This document shows, one piece after another, positions 17,701-25,446 of a stretch of DNA of 40,152 nt. Under the pieces are notes generated by a model, which saw nothing but the letters and a program-made list of their open reading frames with translations, did no database searches and was not told the origin of the DNA. A program made the position numbers and the translations under genes. Each line of letters starts with the position of its first letter. The stretch's first letter is position 1. Source of the stretch: Paludibacteraceae bacterium (lineage in GTDB: Bacteria > Bacteroidota > Bacteroidia > Bacteroidales > Paludibacteraceae); the NCBI GenBank assembly GCA_024400125.1, contig JAKSNG010000018.1, positions 1-40,152 of the forward strand. The letters run 5' to 3'.

Positions 17701-20700
17701 CATTGACGATGGTGTCTCTCATGTATGTCTTGTCGTTGAAGGTAACACCCATATCCATACATCCGCGTAGATAGACGGTGGTGTCAACAGGGTGTTTAAC
17801 TTCCAAGTGCAAGGAGTGGAAAGCCATGATATAGCCATTTTCGTCAAAGAGGGTATCGGTGAGATATTCTGCGTAGTCATTGACTTCAATGGTTTTGCCA
17901 GGGTATGGTGTCCAGAGGTATGGCAGGTCTGTGATGGAACATTTCTCACGCACGGTTTCTGCTATTTCTTTGACAACCATCAGTTCTAAGATGGAGTCGC
18001 AGCCAGAAGTCGTTTTATATTCGTGACGGGTTAGACCGGCTTCTCTAATGGTATCTCCATCCCACACAATCATCGTATCTGTAGTGTGAAGGACTTTGTT
18101 TTCTAACGAGTATTTAGAAGCGGTCTCGTGGATGACATACACGATGGTACTATCACAATGATGTTGGGTAGAGAATCTGACGGTGTCGTATGCGACGGAG
18201 TCTGCGCCCATGTGGAAATACGTTTTTCCGTTGATTGTATAGCTTTGACCTTCACAGATAGTGATAGGTTCGTGCATGAAGTAGTTTGGATAAACCGTTA
18301 CGTTGATGCGATAGATACTATCATATCCGTTGATGGTCTTGTAAGCAGTATCGTAGGTATGGAAACCTAATTCGCCAATCATGCGTCCACGCCAGTTGAA
18401 TGGTGTTTCGCATTGACAAACGGTGGTGTCTTGTTCAAAGAGATACGTTGGATAAATCTCTGCTACTAATTGCCAAACGGAGTCGCATCCTGTAGGTGAA
18501 GGATGACGGTCTGTATAAGTACCGGATAGGTAGATTTTTTGTCCATGCCATATAACGGTATCACGATTGTGCGTACGGAGTGTATCGGAATGGAAGTAGG
18601 ACGTATTGATGTGAACGTGTAAGGTGGCGATAGAATCGCAGCCTTGTAATGTTTTTAACGTATCTACATAGATTCCTGATTCCGTATATTGTTTGCCATT
18701 ATAGGTGACACTACCTTCTCCGCAAGCATAGAGGTGTTGGGTGAAGCGATAGACGGGACGTGTCTCGACATGAATAACATAGACGCTATCTGTAGTGCCA
18801 TCAACAGTACGGAGACTATCGTAGTAGGTGCCGGCAGAGTAGATCCATTTATTACGCCATTCGATGGAGTCGTTTTCGCACATGATAGCGCGAGTAGAGA
18901 TGACATATTTCTGCTCAGGAGCAGGGAGTACGCCAACGGCTAATTCGTAGATAGAATCGCAGCCAGTAGTGGTCTTGTAATCTACGTGATAGAGTCCTTC
19001 GCTCACGATAGTACGTCCTTGCCAAGTGATGCTTTCGCCATTGACGATAGTCACGGTATCGTGGAAGAAGTAAGCATATTCACGATTGAGGTGATAGACG
19101 ATAATAGAATCGCAACCATATTGTAGCGAAGTCAGCGTATCGCGAACGATAGCGGATGAGTTATAGACTTGTCCTTTGAATGTGATTTGGTTGCAGAATG
19201 AGATGGTGTGATTCACTTCTACAACAGGACGTACTTCGAGTGTCAGTTTATAGACACTATCTAAGCCTGAGATTGTCTTGAGACTGTCGTAGTAGATGGT
19301 TGTAGTGCCAATGCCTGTGTGAGACAGTTTTTGTCCACGCCATTCGTAGAAGTCACCTTCGCAGATAGAGACTGTTTCTTCAGAGAGGAAGTTTGCGTCT
19401 TGTCTGAGGTCTAAGCGATAGATGGAGTCACAACCAGTTACTACAGATTTGAATACTTCGTCATAGATGCCAGCGCTGGTGTAAGTCTGTCCATTGAAAG
19501 ACCATATATATGGGTTAATACCATCAAAGACAGCGCGGGTGGTGTATATCTCGACGGGCAGTTGGGTAACTACAATCTTGTAAGTAGTGTCACAACCGCG
19601 GCGGTCGAAGTACGTACCTTTCTCTTTGTACGTGATGCCATGATACGTCACTTCTTGGTTGTCACATATACTCAGATAAACAGGCATCTCAACGGGAGGT
19701 AACACTGTCAAGTCAAGAATGTAGGTACTGTCATAACCATGAACGGTTTTGTAAGAATCGTAGTAGATACCTGTAGATAGATAATTGTTTCCTCGCCATT
19801 CGTAAGGAACTTCGTTGCTACAGATAGTGACAGAGTCTTTATGGCTAAAGTTAGAGAACACGCGCAAGGTTAGTACATAGACCAAATCGCAACCATGCTC
19901 ATTGGTCTCTTTGCTGAAATAGACACCTGGTTCGGTGTAGTCTTGTTCGTGCCAAGTCAAAGTCTCTCCTTGCAGGATATGCTTCTCTTCGTACAACGTA
20001 TCAATATCAAATACATTGAGCGTCAATTCTACTACAGAATCGCAGCCGTTTTGACTATAATACGTGTGTCGATAGGTACCTGTTTCGGTGAGGTTTTCTT
20101 CACCAAAGATATAATTACTTCCGTGACAGATAGAAGCCGTGATGTGTGTAACAGGAATCTCTGGGAAGACTTCCAAATGTAGCACGTATGTACTATCGTA
20201 GCCATCAACGGTGGTGTAGCTCTTATGATAGTCTCCGGTGGAGTATGCGTGTAGTCCGTGCCACTCGTAAGGAGTGTTGGATGCGCAGATGGTAGCAGAG
20301 GTTTCAATGAGGTAGGTTGGGTGTACGCGCAAGATGAGTTTGTAAACGCGTATGCAGCCGTGTTCATTGACATCCTGTTGACAGTACATGCCTGGCTCAG
20401 AATAGGTGTTACCTCTCCATTCGAGGCTTCCTCCAACAGGAATATGTCGTGTCTCTTCGATGGTATCTGTACCATACACGTTCAGGGCTAACTCGACGAT
20501 AGAGTCACAACCGAGATAAGTCTTGAGTGTGTCATAGTAGATGCCTGTTTCTGTGAGATAACGTTTTCCAAATTGGTAGGTTGTACCAGCGCAAGCATAT
20601 TCGGTGATGTGCGTATGTACGGCCTCATTGACGGTGAGGTGCATGACATAGACGATTTTGTCACCAGACGGGGTCTCTTCTACGCTGGTGTAGGTGTTGG

Positions 20701-23041
20701 TTTGACGTCCTTCGATATTGTGCCAAATGAGCGGACGTTCGCTGGCACAAATGACTGCGGTGGTGTCAATTGTATCTACTTGGTGAACGGTGAGTAAGAG
20801 ACGACGGATGGAGTCACAACCAAAACGGTTGGTGAACGTAGAGTCATAGATACCTGGAGACGCATATTCTTTGCCATTGAACCAATATGTTTGTCCTTCA
20901 TCTACTTGGTGAATCTCGTATGTGGTGTCCACGTCTAAGACGCTGAGGGACAGTTCAACGATGGAGTCACAACCGTCGGTTTTGAAGGTGTGGGTATAAA
21001 CACCTGTTTCGTTGAGGAGTCTGCCGCCAAAGGTATAGGTTTGGCTTTTACAGATTGTTTCGTTGAAGCGATAAACAGGAGTTGGCAGTACCGTTAAGTG
21101 GAGTACGTATGTGCTGTCATATCCTTGTTGAGTGACATAGTTCTTGCGATAGGTGTCGGTTTGTGTGCCTTCGATGCCATGCCATTGGAATGGTAGTTTG
21201 GATGCACAAACGGTGGCGGTTGTGTCGAAGAGGTAGGTGTTGTGGACGTTGAGAATCAATTGTCTTACGCTGTCACAACCATGGATGTTTTTGTAGAGTT
21301 GTGTATAAACACCTGCTTCAGAGTACGTGGCACCTTGCCATTCGTATGACTCGCCTTTGGCCAAATTGACATGTTCGGTAACCGTGTCCGAAGTGGAGAC
21401 GTTCAGTGTCAACATCAATACGGAGTCACAACCAGCGGCGTTGACCAAAGTGTCATAGTACACGCCAGGAGTGGTTAGCTTTTGACCTTTGAAGAGGTAG
21501 TGTTCGTTGGCACAAATAGTAGCATTGATGGGCGTTATAGACGGTTCGCTAACGTGCAGATGAATCGTATAGGAACTATCTGCGCCTAAGACTGTTTTGC
21601 CTTGATATGGGGTGTATGTTCCTGCTACGGAATAGGTAGCTCCACGCCATTGGTAAGGCATTTCGTTGGCACAAACATATACGGTTGTGTCGAAGCGATA
21701 AACAGGACGAATCGTCAATTCTAAACGGAAGATAGAATCGCAGCCGTTAACTGTCTTTAATTGCTTCTCATAGATACCTGTGGTGAAGTAGTCATCACCG
21801 AGCCATTGGTAAGGAACTTGGTCAGAGTCCCATTGAATAATGGACTTGGTGAGGTATGTTTGGTTCACGTTAACTACCCATGTCACGATGGAGTCACAGC
21901 CAGTTGATTCTGCACGAAGAGTGTCTCTGAATATACCAGGTTTGGTGATGGGCTGTTCGTTAATCCACAATGTGTCGTTGAGACAGATGTTGGCATATCG
22001 TTCTACGCGAATGGGTTGAATAACCTCTAAATAGAGTCGATAGATGATGCTATCTTTGGTTGGATCAACCGTCTGTTTGACAATGTCTTGGTAGATGTTT
22101 GCTGTGGAGTAGTCGTGTCCACGCCAAGTATAAGTCTCGTTCTCGCAGATCTTGATATGCTCCTCAATCAATGTGGTCTTGGACGGGTTGGGTTGGATAG
22201 ACACGTGCAAGACATAGGTAGAGTCGCATCCGTAGATAGAGTGGAGGTTGTCGTAGTAGTCTCCCTCTGCGCTAATCGTTTGGTTGTGCCAAATGATAGA
22301 CTCACCTTCGTTGATGGTTTGTGTCTCTTCGAAGTGATACTCGTCGGCTTGGTTAACCACAATGTGATAGACACTATCGCAACCTGTAATAGACTGATAA
22401 GTAGCGGTATAAGTACCTGGAATATCAATGGTTAGTCCTCTGTAAATCTGTGGGAAAGAACAGAAAGAGAGTGTCTCGTTGAAGAGGTATTTAGGATTAA
22501 CTGTGAGTTCCAATACGCAGACACTATCTTGGTGATCGATGGCTTCGTATTTCTTGTAATAAATACCTGTTTCGGTATAGACGATACCTTGCCATTCGTA
22601 GGATTCGCCTTCACAAATGGAGGCTGTTTCTTTGGAATAGTGCGTGGGGTGAGGATAGGTGTAAGTGACTACTAATGTGGCGATTGAGTCGCAACCATAG
22701 ATAGACTGGAGTGTTTTGCTATATTCTCCAGCGCGGTCTATGGTGTAGCCTTGCCATTCCAAACTTGAGCCGATGAGCAGTTCTTTGTTCTCGGTGGAGT
22801 GTACGATTGGATGTACATTCACAAAGTAACAGCGAATACTGTCTTCGTCTTCGGAGGTTACGAGTGTGTCGAAATAAAGTCCCTTTGTGGTGACCACTTG
22901 TCCACTCAACTCTAACGTGTAACTATCGCCTTCACAAAAGTCAACATAGATAGAGTCTTTGTAACCATTAATACCAAATGCAACTGCGGCACTCATCATA
23001 TAGAAGAGCGTCAACGCGAATATATGTTTTGTGTATTTCAT
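11756..23041 (-). CDS. Giant T9SS-secreted repeat protein, about 64 Cys-patterned modules
   Basis: I chose ATG 23039-23041 (3761 residues): it opens a signal peptide (MKYTKHIFALTLFYMMSAAVAFG), while the longer frame overlaps the upstream gene. By hand parse the chain is about 64 modules of roughly 50 residues. Most end in GCDSIxxLxLxV, and many begin ICxxExYxWxG. Three types alternate: A (Cys at both ends, YxFxG), B (GExxxW, Cys only in GCDS) and C (CxxExPYxW, with GYDS or similar lacking Cys). About 18 A-B-C triads can be followed. Near residue 1950-2300 modules are longer and irregular. The C-terminal part is a non-repeat Ig-like region, then a T9SS type A sorting domain (YSIYSATGHLIQQG to VNQKVLLY). 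It is predicted to be cell-surface or released; ligand unknown. GCDS-type repeats occur in other Bacteroidota surface proteins. Confidence 0.93.
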   Translation of the reverse strand: MKYTKHIFALTLFYMMSAAVAFGINGYKDSIYVDFCEGDSYTLELSGQVVTTKGLYFDTLVTSEDEDSIRCYFVNVHPIVHSTENKELLIGSSLEWQGYTIDRAGEYSKTLQSIYGCDSIATLVVTYTYPHPTHYSKETASICEGESYEWQGIVYTETGIYYKKYEAIDHQDSVCVLELTVNPKYLFNETLSFCSFPQIYRGLTIDIPGTYTATYQSITGCDSVYHIVVNQADEYHFEETQTINEGESIIWHNQTISAEGDYYDNLHSIYGCDSTYVLHVSIQPNPSKTTLIEEHIKICENETYTWRGHDYSTANIYQDIVKQTVDPTKDSIIYRLYLEVIQPIRVERYANICLNDTLWINEQPITKPGIFRDTLRAESTGCDSIVTWVVNVNQTYLTKSIIQWDSDQVPYQWLGDDYFTTGIYEKQLKTVNGCDSIFRLELTIRPVYRFDTTVYVCANEMPYQWRGATYSVAGTYTPYQGKTVLGADSSYTIHLHVSEPSITPINATICANEHYLFKGQKLTTPGVYYDTLVNAAGCDSVLMLTLNVSTSDTVTEHVNLAKGESYEWQGATYSEAGVYTQLYKNIHGCDSVRQLILNVHNTYLFDTTATVCASKLPFQWHGIEGTQTDTYRKNYVTQQGYDSTYVLHLTVLPTPVYRFNETICKSQTYTFGGRLLNETGVYTHTFKTDGCDSIVELSLSVLDVDTTYEIHQVDEGQTYWFNGKEYASPGIYDSTFTNRFGCDSIRRLLLTVHQVDTIDTTAVICASERPLIWHNIEGRQTNTYTSVEETPSGDKIVYVMHLTVNEAVHTHITEYACAGTTYQFGKRYLTETGIYYDTLKTYLGCDSIVELALNVYGTDTIEETRHIPVGGSLEWRGNTYSEPGMYCQQDVNEHGCIRVYKLILRVHPTYLIETSATICASNTPYEWHGLHAYSTGDYHKSYTTVDGYDSTYVLHLEVFPEIPVTHITASICHGSNYIFGEENLTETGTYRHTYYSQNGCDSVVELTLNVFDIDTLYEEKHILQGETLTWHEQDYTEPGVYFSKETNEHGCDLVYVLTLRVFSNFSHKDSVTICSNEVPYEWRGNNYLSTGIYYDSYKTVHGYDSTYILDLTVLPPVEMPVYLSICDNQEVTYHGITYKEKGTYFDRRGCDTTYKIVVTQLPVEIYTTRAVFDGINPYIWSFNGQTYTSAGIYDEVFKSVVTGCDSIYRLDLRQDANFLSEETVSICEGDFYEWRGQKLSHTGIGTTTIYYDSLKTISGLDSVYKLTLEVRPVVEVNHTISFCNQITFKGQVYNSSAIVRDTLTSLQYGCDSIIVYHLNREYAYFFHDTVTIVNGESITWQGRTIVSEGLYHVDYKTTTGCDSIYELAVGVLPAPEQKYVISTRAIMCENDSIEWRNKWIYSAGTYYDSLRTVDGTTDSVYVIHVETRPVYRFTQHLYACGEGSVTYNGKQYTESGIYVDTLKTLQGCDSIATLHVHINTSYFHSDTLRTHNRDTVIWHGQKIYLSGTYTDRHPSPTGCDSVWQLVAEIYPTYLFEQDTTVCQCETPFNWRGRMIGELGFHTYDTAYKTINGYDSIYRINVTVYPNYFMHEPITICEGQSYTINGKTYFHMGADSVAYDTVRFSTQHHCDSTIVYVIHETASKYSLENKVLHTTDTMIVWDGDTIREAGLTRHEYKTTSGCDSILELMVVKEIAETVREKCSITDLPYLWTPYPGKTIEVNDYAEYLTDTLFDENGYIMAFHSLHLEVKHPVDTTVYLRGCMDMGVTFNDKTYMRDTIVNDTLDCDTIYRVHVKIDTVYNIMLVDTVCEHELPYVLGRQNPDTIWQEGMYAHIDTTACGCDSTVQLRLFIIPDLHKNDSVIICEQEIKAHPVVLGNLYDPARPIDQLYPNYAEYKHLGDTTHQPAFSNLYPNWREWTGPFGPWKGIEYNEDTIVWNCDSTYSFHVIVKPQQIKDSIYYLCAGDSIQFGFLPDGTQRWIKEGGVYTDSFPSDRMWIDEKHGIEYNSDTLLCDEIIRLKVELLQPAPKDSTAHIAMGDSIWWGHQYEHFSGDYDSIISVQYINKLDARFDTTYCTTTYTLHLFVDSTYHYRDTIDVCADTVKTLSHVWADGHIQSFNTPNIDTTIHFIENIRTEEYHFDSIYDLRVNFHAVRTSYISADICQGDSIQFGIQSDGQPRWVKAKGIYRDTLMNPINGCDSIVELRLNWWQNYYSETQKDITDKELPYIWHHIQGEDTVHIDTLYTACDTSYTFQDKRHGCDSITHLTLRIHKTYHFKDSISLCQNETPYVWVDAAGNIVKEDIYESGTYFQYLLTKEGYDSIYERHITVYPIIDTVITHSMCRGSFIHFNGQDLYNEGTYKDTLVSSNGCDSIVTLHLRVSDPYYKTEVVHIIEGGSTVFFGETYSEAGEYYHQSTTPDGCDSTTILQLIVHPKVDTVVTVCAKELPYAWVNKWTQETTLLYAAGIYRNDTTFVDGKQMFYGLQLIVNHEVDTVITHSMCRGSFIHFNGQDLYNEGTYKDTLVSSNGCDSIVTLHLRVSDPYYKTEVVHIIEGGSTVFFGETYSEAGEYYHQSTTPDGCDSTTILQLIVHPKVDTVVTVCAKELPYAWVNKWTQETTLLYAAGVYRNDTTFVDGKQMFYGLQLIVNEATYATIDRAICQGSSIEIGGNTYSEPGSYTFTIPNSKGCDSIITLNLVAQPNYHDYIQKDIFEGDTVWFYGQPYTQPGRYPIQDTSICGCDSIVELVLGVHKLYNDSITICQNELPFPWVGPWRNDTIWIYREGIYRDTIIDPITQVKAIYSLKLTVRPIIHNDVPPTIHQICEGDFYIFNGQSLTEPGVYYDTLVAASNGCDSIIAIALQVMKSSSVTYNKTIYEGELVEFHGQMYGETGTYEYKEITQYGCDSIERLILNVLKEAHLDTTAYICDNELPYIWHGKEYWTSGKYQAAIESSTGKVLMTLDLHVRPTLYFERNLTFCESEGSYAIYRTDTIRESCSFFDTIPSTNGGCDSIIKVTIAFHPIEHHSLGLITISDDQSYNFFGRILRESGHYEYTTRSMHDCDSVIEMDLLVHPSYKFVDSIELCRHELPYTYTWNSLANYHTTTINKDKEYYIDSFATVWGFDSIYSLKVKIYDDTFEEQNYTLKAGSSTTIRGIFIDKPGVYMDTLLTAHGCDSVIKMVINPASTVYNEWSPVSMCKGETYEWFGENLTKSGDYYHKIESNQGDTIYHLNLTVNLPSLYEEKVTICAEDLPYIHNGEVFYHDTIISDTLKNSNGCDSILRYNLKITTHCSEWIQMPLCTGDTLFINGDTITEPGHYQYLKRSSKSSPLDSIYRIEVYKAQAFESQLMKVTICSNDTFYIGDKPILRAGLHDVTLKTVEGCDSVIHVDLTINPSYYIIDTMITTPDYRPVMWRGRTYSTTGFHEVYFNTIKNCDSIHALQLDVIPTIRDSSYKEICEEDSYVWHNRTLTERGYYNDTILNLASHTSVIYTLHLDVASPTYIQKAYVNDTCADADEFYIHFTYQGKRPEKYNVIFDEVAHDEGFKDILDKEFGPEMVAIIPIPSGKNVVPEGHNPYVRPGNYNMQLVIDNSACGYSRSEQLKVQMRYPSWIIEQNWSDVVAPLSAAYNGGYSFSNYEWYVNGSLVNSTGQGYLYYKALQPGDLVVMKATRVGESYAIPTCALEITEPKPNQNNNPILITPSSAPKRMASISIQSQDEGNYSIYSATGHLIQQGRFVEGTQTVTLPAVAGCYIIYAATEDGYSVNQKVLLY
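15116..16056. repeat. Tandem 474-bp duplication inside the giant gene
   Basis: The segments 15116-15582 and 15590-16056 are nearly identical at 474-base spacing (158 codons, one A-B-C triad). I see about eight base differences, clustered within the first roughly 90 bases (copy 1), and identity over about 380 bases after that. The proteins differ by one Ile/Val in the aligned part. It is a recent duplication of exactly one triad. Confidence 0.95.
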
Positions 23042-23102
23042 ACGAGTAATGTTTGCCAAATTTGTAATCGTGTTTTTTTTGATGTGATGTATGTTTATGT
23101 GA

Positions 23103-24092
23103 TTAGTTATAGCATTGACAACCTTTGTGGAAACCGCCAGCTCTTGCGTGTTTGCTTCCACCGATTAAGTATGTGATTTTTACACCCGTGAAGAACGGAA
23201 CAACGCGATAGCGTTCGGTCATGCCAGATGCAAAATAAGGATTAACGATGAGTTTGGTGGCATCTTTGACGCCAGTTTGATTTGGAACTTCTTCCCAGTC
23301 AAATCGTTTGTTGGTGTCAACAGGTCGAACAGCGCTGTTGAGTCCATATTCGAAGTAGAAACTGATGCGGAGTAGGTGACAGAGTTGGCTGCGTGTTGGA
23401 ACAGCAGACAGCACATCATATCCGACCTCACCAATGAGGCTGACCATGGGAGTGAGGGTTGCTTTGTTGGTGTATTTATATTCGTAGTCTCCGTAGCCAT
23501 GTTCGGGCATATCTTTGAAGATAACATCCTTTCCGTTGTTTTTAGCAGATAGGTTATATTTACCGTGCGAAGAGACGGTAGAATTGATGGAGTAGCTGAT
23601 TTTGGGACCGAGACCGATGTGGAAACCATGGAAAAACCAACCGGCAAGGATGGGGACTTCTATGAATTGCCAATCTTGTGTGTCGTGCTCCTCGATGTCG
23701 TAGTAGAATTTATCGACAGCATCTCCTTGTGTGTCAAAAAGATGGAACTGATAAGTTCCTTTTGCATCAGGGATTTCGAACTTTGTTGTTTCCATAGTCG
23801 ATTCGGAGCGATGTATGCCGAATTGTGGTCCGACACTGAGCCAGAAGCCGTTATTACGGAATTCGTATCCGAGTCCGACAGCATATCCCACTCCTCCGGA
23901 AGGAGTGAGAACGGGAACTTGACAATCGAGTGATGTATAGCCAACGGCTCCACTGATATAACCAAAGTGATAACTTTCGCTTCCGCGGTTATTGCTGCCA
24001 CCTGCGCGTCTGTAATACTTAGCATTTGCAGGCAAGGTCAGGCATCCCATAGCCAAGATGAGAGCGAGTGAGATAATACGATTTTTGTACAT
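23103..24092 (-). CDS. Outer-membrane beta-barrel protein
   Basis: A 329-residue protein with a signal peptide (MYKNRIISLALILAMGCLTLPANA) followed by amphipathic strands typical of the 8- to 12-strand Bacteroidota barrels. Examples are YHFGYISGAVGY, VGYAVGLGYEF, FIEVPILAGWFF with GFHIGLGPKISY, and the penultimate strand VVPFFTGVKITYLIG. The family resembles PorT/OMP_b-brl_2 rather than PorP/SprF. It ends in an unusual Gly/Cys-rich tail (GFHKGCQCYN) after the last strand. It is the first gene of a unit with the giant T9SS cargo 61 bases downstream and may help export or anchor it; that link is inferred from position only. Confidence 0.82.
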   Translation of the reverse strand: MYKNRIISLALILAMGCLTLPANAKYYRRAGGSNNRGSESYHFGYISGAVGYTSLDCQVPVLTPSGGVGYAVGLGYEFRNNGFWLSVGPQFGIHRSESTMETTKFEIPDAKGTYQFHLFDTQGDAVDKFYYDIEEHDTQDWQFIEVPILAGWFFHGFHIGLGPKISYSINSTVSSHGKYNLSAKNNGKDVIFKDMPEHGYGDYEYKYTNKATLTPMVSLIGEVGYDVLSAVPTRSQLCHLLRISFYFEYGLNSAVRPVDTNKRFDWEEVPNQTGVKDATKLIVNPYFASGMTERYRVVPFFTGVKITYLIGGSKHARAGGFHKGCQCYN

Positions 24093-24169
24093 ATTGTTTT
24101 CGTGTATTTAATATCCTTATAATCACGTGTGCGGGCACCTCATATATGCGCACAATACGTTTTGGGCGG

Positions 24170-24201
24170 CAAAAGTACTGTTTTTTTTTGATATACGCAA
24201 A
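24170..24201 (-). promoter_or_regulatory. Promoter of the barrel protein and giant protein unit
   Basis: TTTG (24198-24201), a 20-base spacer containing GTATATCAA, and TACTTTTG (24170-24177) on the minus strand. The ATG is about 78 bases downstream. Confidence 0.84.
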
Positions 24202-24357
24202 TTTTTGGGTCATTTTTTGTGATTTTGGGGTGTTTTTGTATGGGTTTATGTGTGTTTTTGTACACTTTTTGTTGTTTTTCGGTATGATTTTAGCATCTTT
24301 TATAGCGGGGTGTTGATAGGGCTTTGAAATGGTTGATTTGTTTTGTGTTTATCTTAT

Positions 24358-24396
24358 GTTCATCTTACGTTAATCCTACGTTAATCCTACGTTTTT
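24358..24396. repeat. Short tandem repeat, about 11-base unit
   Basis: Consecutive units TTCATCTTACG, TTAATCCTACG, TTAATCCTACG and then a T run. It lies in the divergent spacer between the giant-protein unit and the ribosomal operon. Role unknown. Confidence 0.7.
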
Positions 24397-24510
24397 TATG
24401 CGTTTATCTTATAATTTCGATAGCGCTTTTACTCGAAAAAAGAAAGGGCTCAAAAAATATATATAAAATCGCTTGTTGTTTGGCATGATTTGTTGGTATG
24501 GTTTGGTGTT

Positions 24511-24579
24511 TTTTGAATGGTGTAGTTTTGTGTTTTTGAATGGTGTAGTTTTGTGTTTTTGACTGGTGTGGTTTGGTGT
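24511..24579. repeat. G/T-rich tandem repeat, three 23-base units
   Basis: Two identical units of TTTTGAATGGTGTAGTTTTG plus TGT (24511-24533, 24534-24556) and a third with a few changes (24557-24579). They merge into a longer G/T-rich, strand-asymmetric tract to about 24655. No gene is supported between 24202 and 24716; frames here are low-complexity Lys/Thr/Asn strings. Confidence 0.85.
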
Positions 24580-24716
24580 GTTTTGTTGGTATTGTTTGGT
24601 GTTTTGGTTGGTGTGGATTTTGGGCTGTTTGTTGGTTGTTTTGTTGTTCTTTTTGCGACTGAAATATAGCATTTTACGGTAAAAGTGAATTTTTTTTGCA
24701 TTTTTTTACAAAAATA

Positions 24717-24748
24717 TTTGTGTATATCAAAATAAAGTTGTACCTTTG
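24717..24748 (+). promoter_or_regulatory. Promoter of the ribosomal-protein operon
   Basis: TTTG (24717-24720), a 20-base spacer containing GTATATCAA, and TACCTTTG (24741-24748). It implies a leader of about 125 bases before rpsL. No other consensus promoter was seen in the intergenic gaps of the operon. Confidence 0.85.
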
Positions 24749-24880
24749 CGCGCTTTTTCGGTGTCCACGAATCTCGTACGTACGTGTATATGAAAATATA
24801 AAGAGCGTGCAGGGGTGTGTGGAGCGAGAGCAAGTAAACAAACAATAAATAATTTTTTTAACAACCAAAAACAAGTTACA

Positions 24881-25264
24881 ATGCCTACAATTCAACAATT
24901 AGTTAGAAAAGGAAGAGCAGAACTTATTGACAACAGCAAGAGTCCAGCATTGGACAGCTGCCCACAACGTCGTGGTGTGTGTGTACGTGTTTACACAACA
25001 ACTCCTAAAAAGCCTAATTCCGCAATGCGTAAGGTGGCACGTGTTCGTTTGACGAATCAAAAGGAGGTTAACGCTTACATTCCAGGTGAAGGTCACAACT
25101 TACAAGAGCACAGTATCGTAATGGTACGTGGTGGTCGTGTGAAAGACCTGCCAGGTGTACGTTATCACATTGTTCGTGGTACGTTGGATACCGCTGGTGT
25201 GGCTAATCGCTTACAACGTCGTTCTAAATACGGCGCAAAGCGTCCTAAAGCTGCTAAGAAATAA
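24881..25264 (+). CDS. rpsL: 30S ribosomal protein S12
   Basis: 127 residues; uS12 sits at the decoding centre. I chose the ATG giving [12 protein letters not shown], the conserved N-terminus; the upstream ATG adds 22 unrelated residues. The loops that carry streptomycin-resistance changes in other species are wild type here: PKKPNS (Lys43, Lys44) and GGRVKDLPG (Lys88). It is the first gene of the str part, followed by an unusually long 182-base gap before rpsG. Confidence 0.98.
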   Translation: MPTIQQLVRKGRAELIDNSKSPALDSCPQRRGVCVRVYTTTPKKPNSAMRKVARVRLTNQKEVNAYIPGEGHNLQEHSIVMVRGGRVKDLPGVRYHIVRGTLDTAGVANRLQRRSKYGAKRPKAAKK

Positions 25265-25446
25265 GTTTTATCAAATTTTTAACTAACGTTCCATACGCTG
25301 GGACAGATTTTTAATTGGGTTGATCGGTTGAGTAAGAGGGAAGCTCCCTCCGACTCCTCCGAGAGAGGAGAGGGGAAAGCCCTTCTGAAGCGATGACAAC
25401 CAAGTTAGTGGAAACTCGCTAACGTTAACAAAAAAAGTAAACAACA
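25265..25446 (+). promoter_or_regulatory. Structured rpsL-rpsG gap, possible S7 regulatory site
   Basis: The 182-base gap is much longer than most others in the operon. It contains a hairpin CTCCTC-CGAGA-GAGGAG (about 25350-25366) with CCCT/AGGG flanks, then an unstructured A-rich stretch before rpsG. In E. coli, S7 represses the str operon by binding between rpsL and rpsG. The location matches, but no S7-site sequence match can be claimed. Confidence 0.4.

Noticed and set aside
23042..23161. Longer N-terminus for the giant protein starting at 23161
   Set aside because: It would overlap the barrel gene by about 59 bases and place 40 residues ahead of a clear signal peptide.
24511..24579. Three regular 23-base repeats considered as a CRISPR array
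   Set aside because: The units are directly adjacent with no spacers, and no cas genes are present.
24409..24845. Overlapping minus-strand frames rich in Lys, Thr, Asn and Gln
   Set aside because: They are produced by the G/T-rich tandem repeats and overlap the ribosomal promoter.
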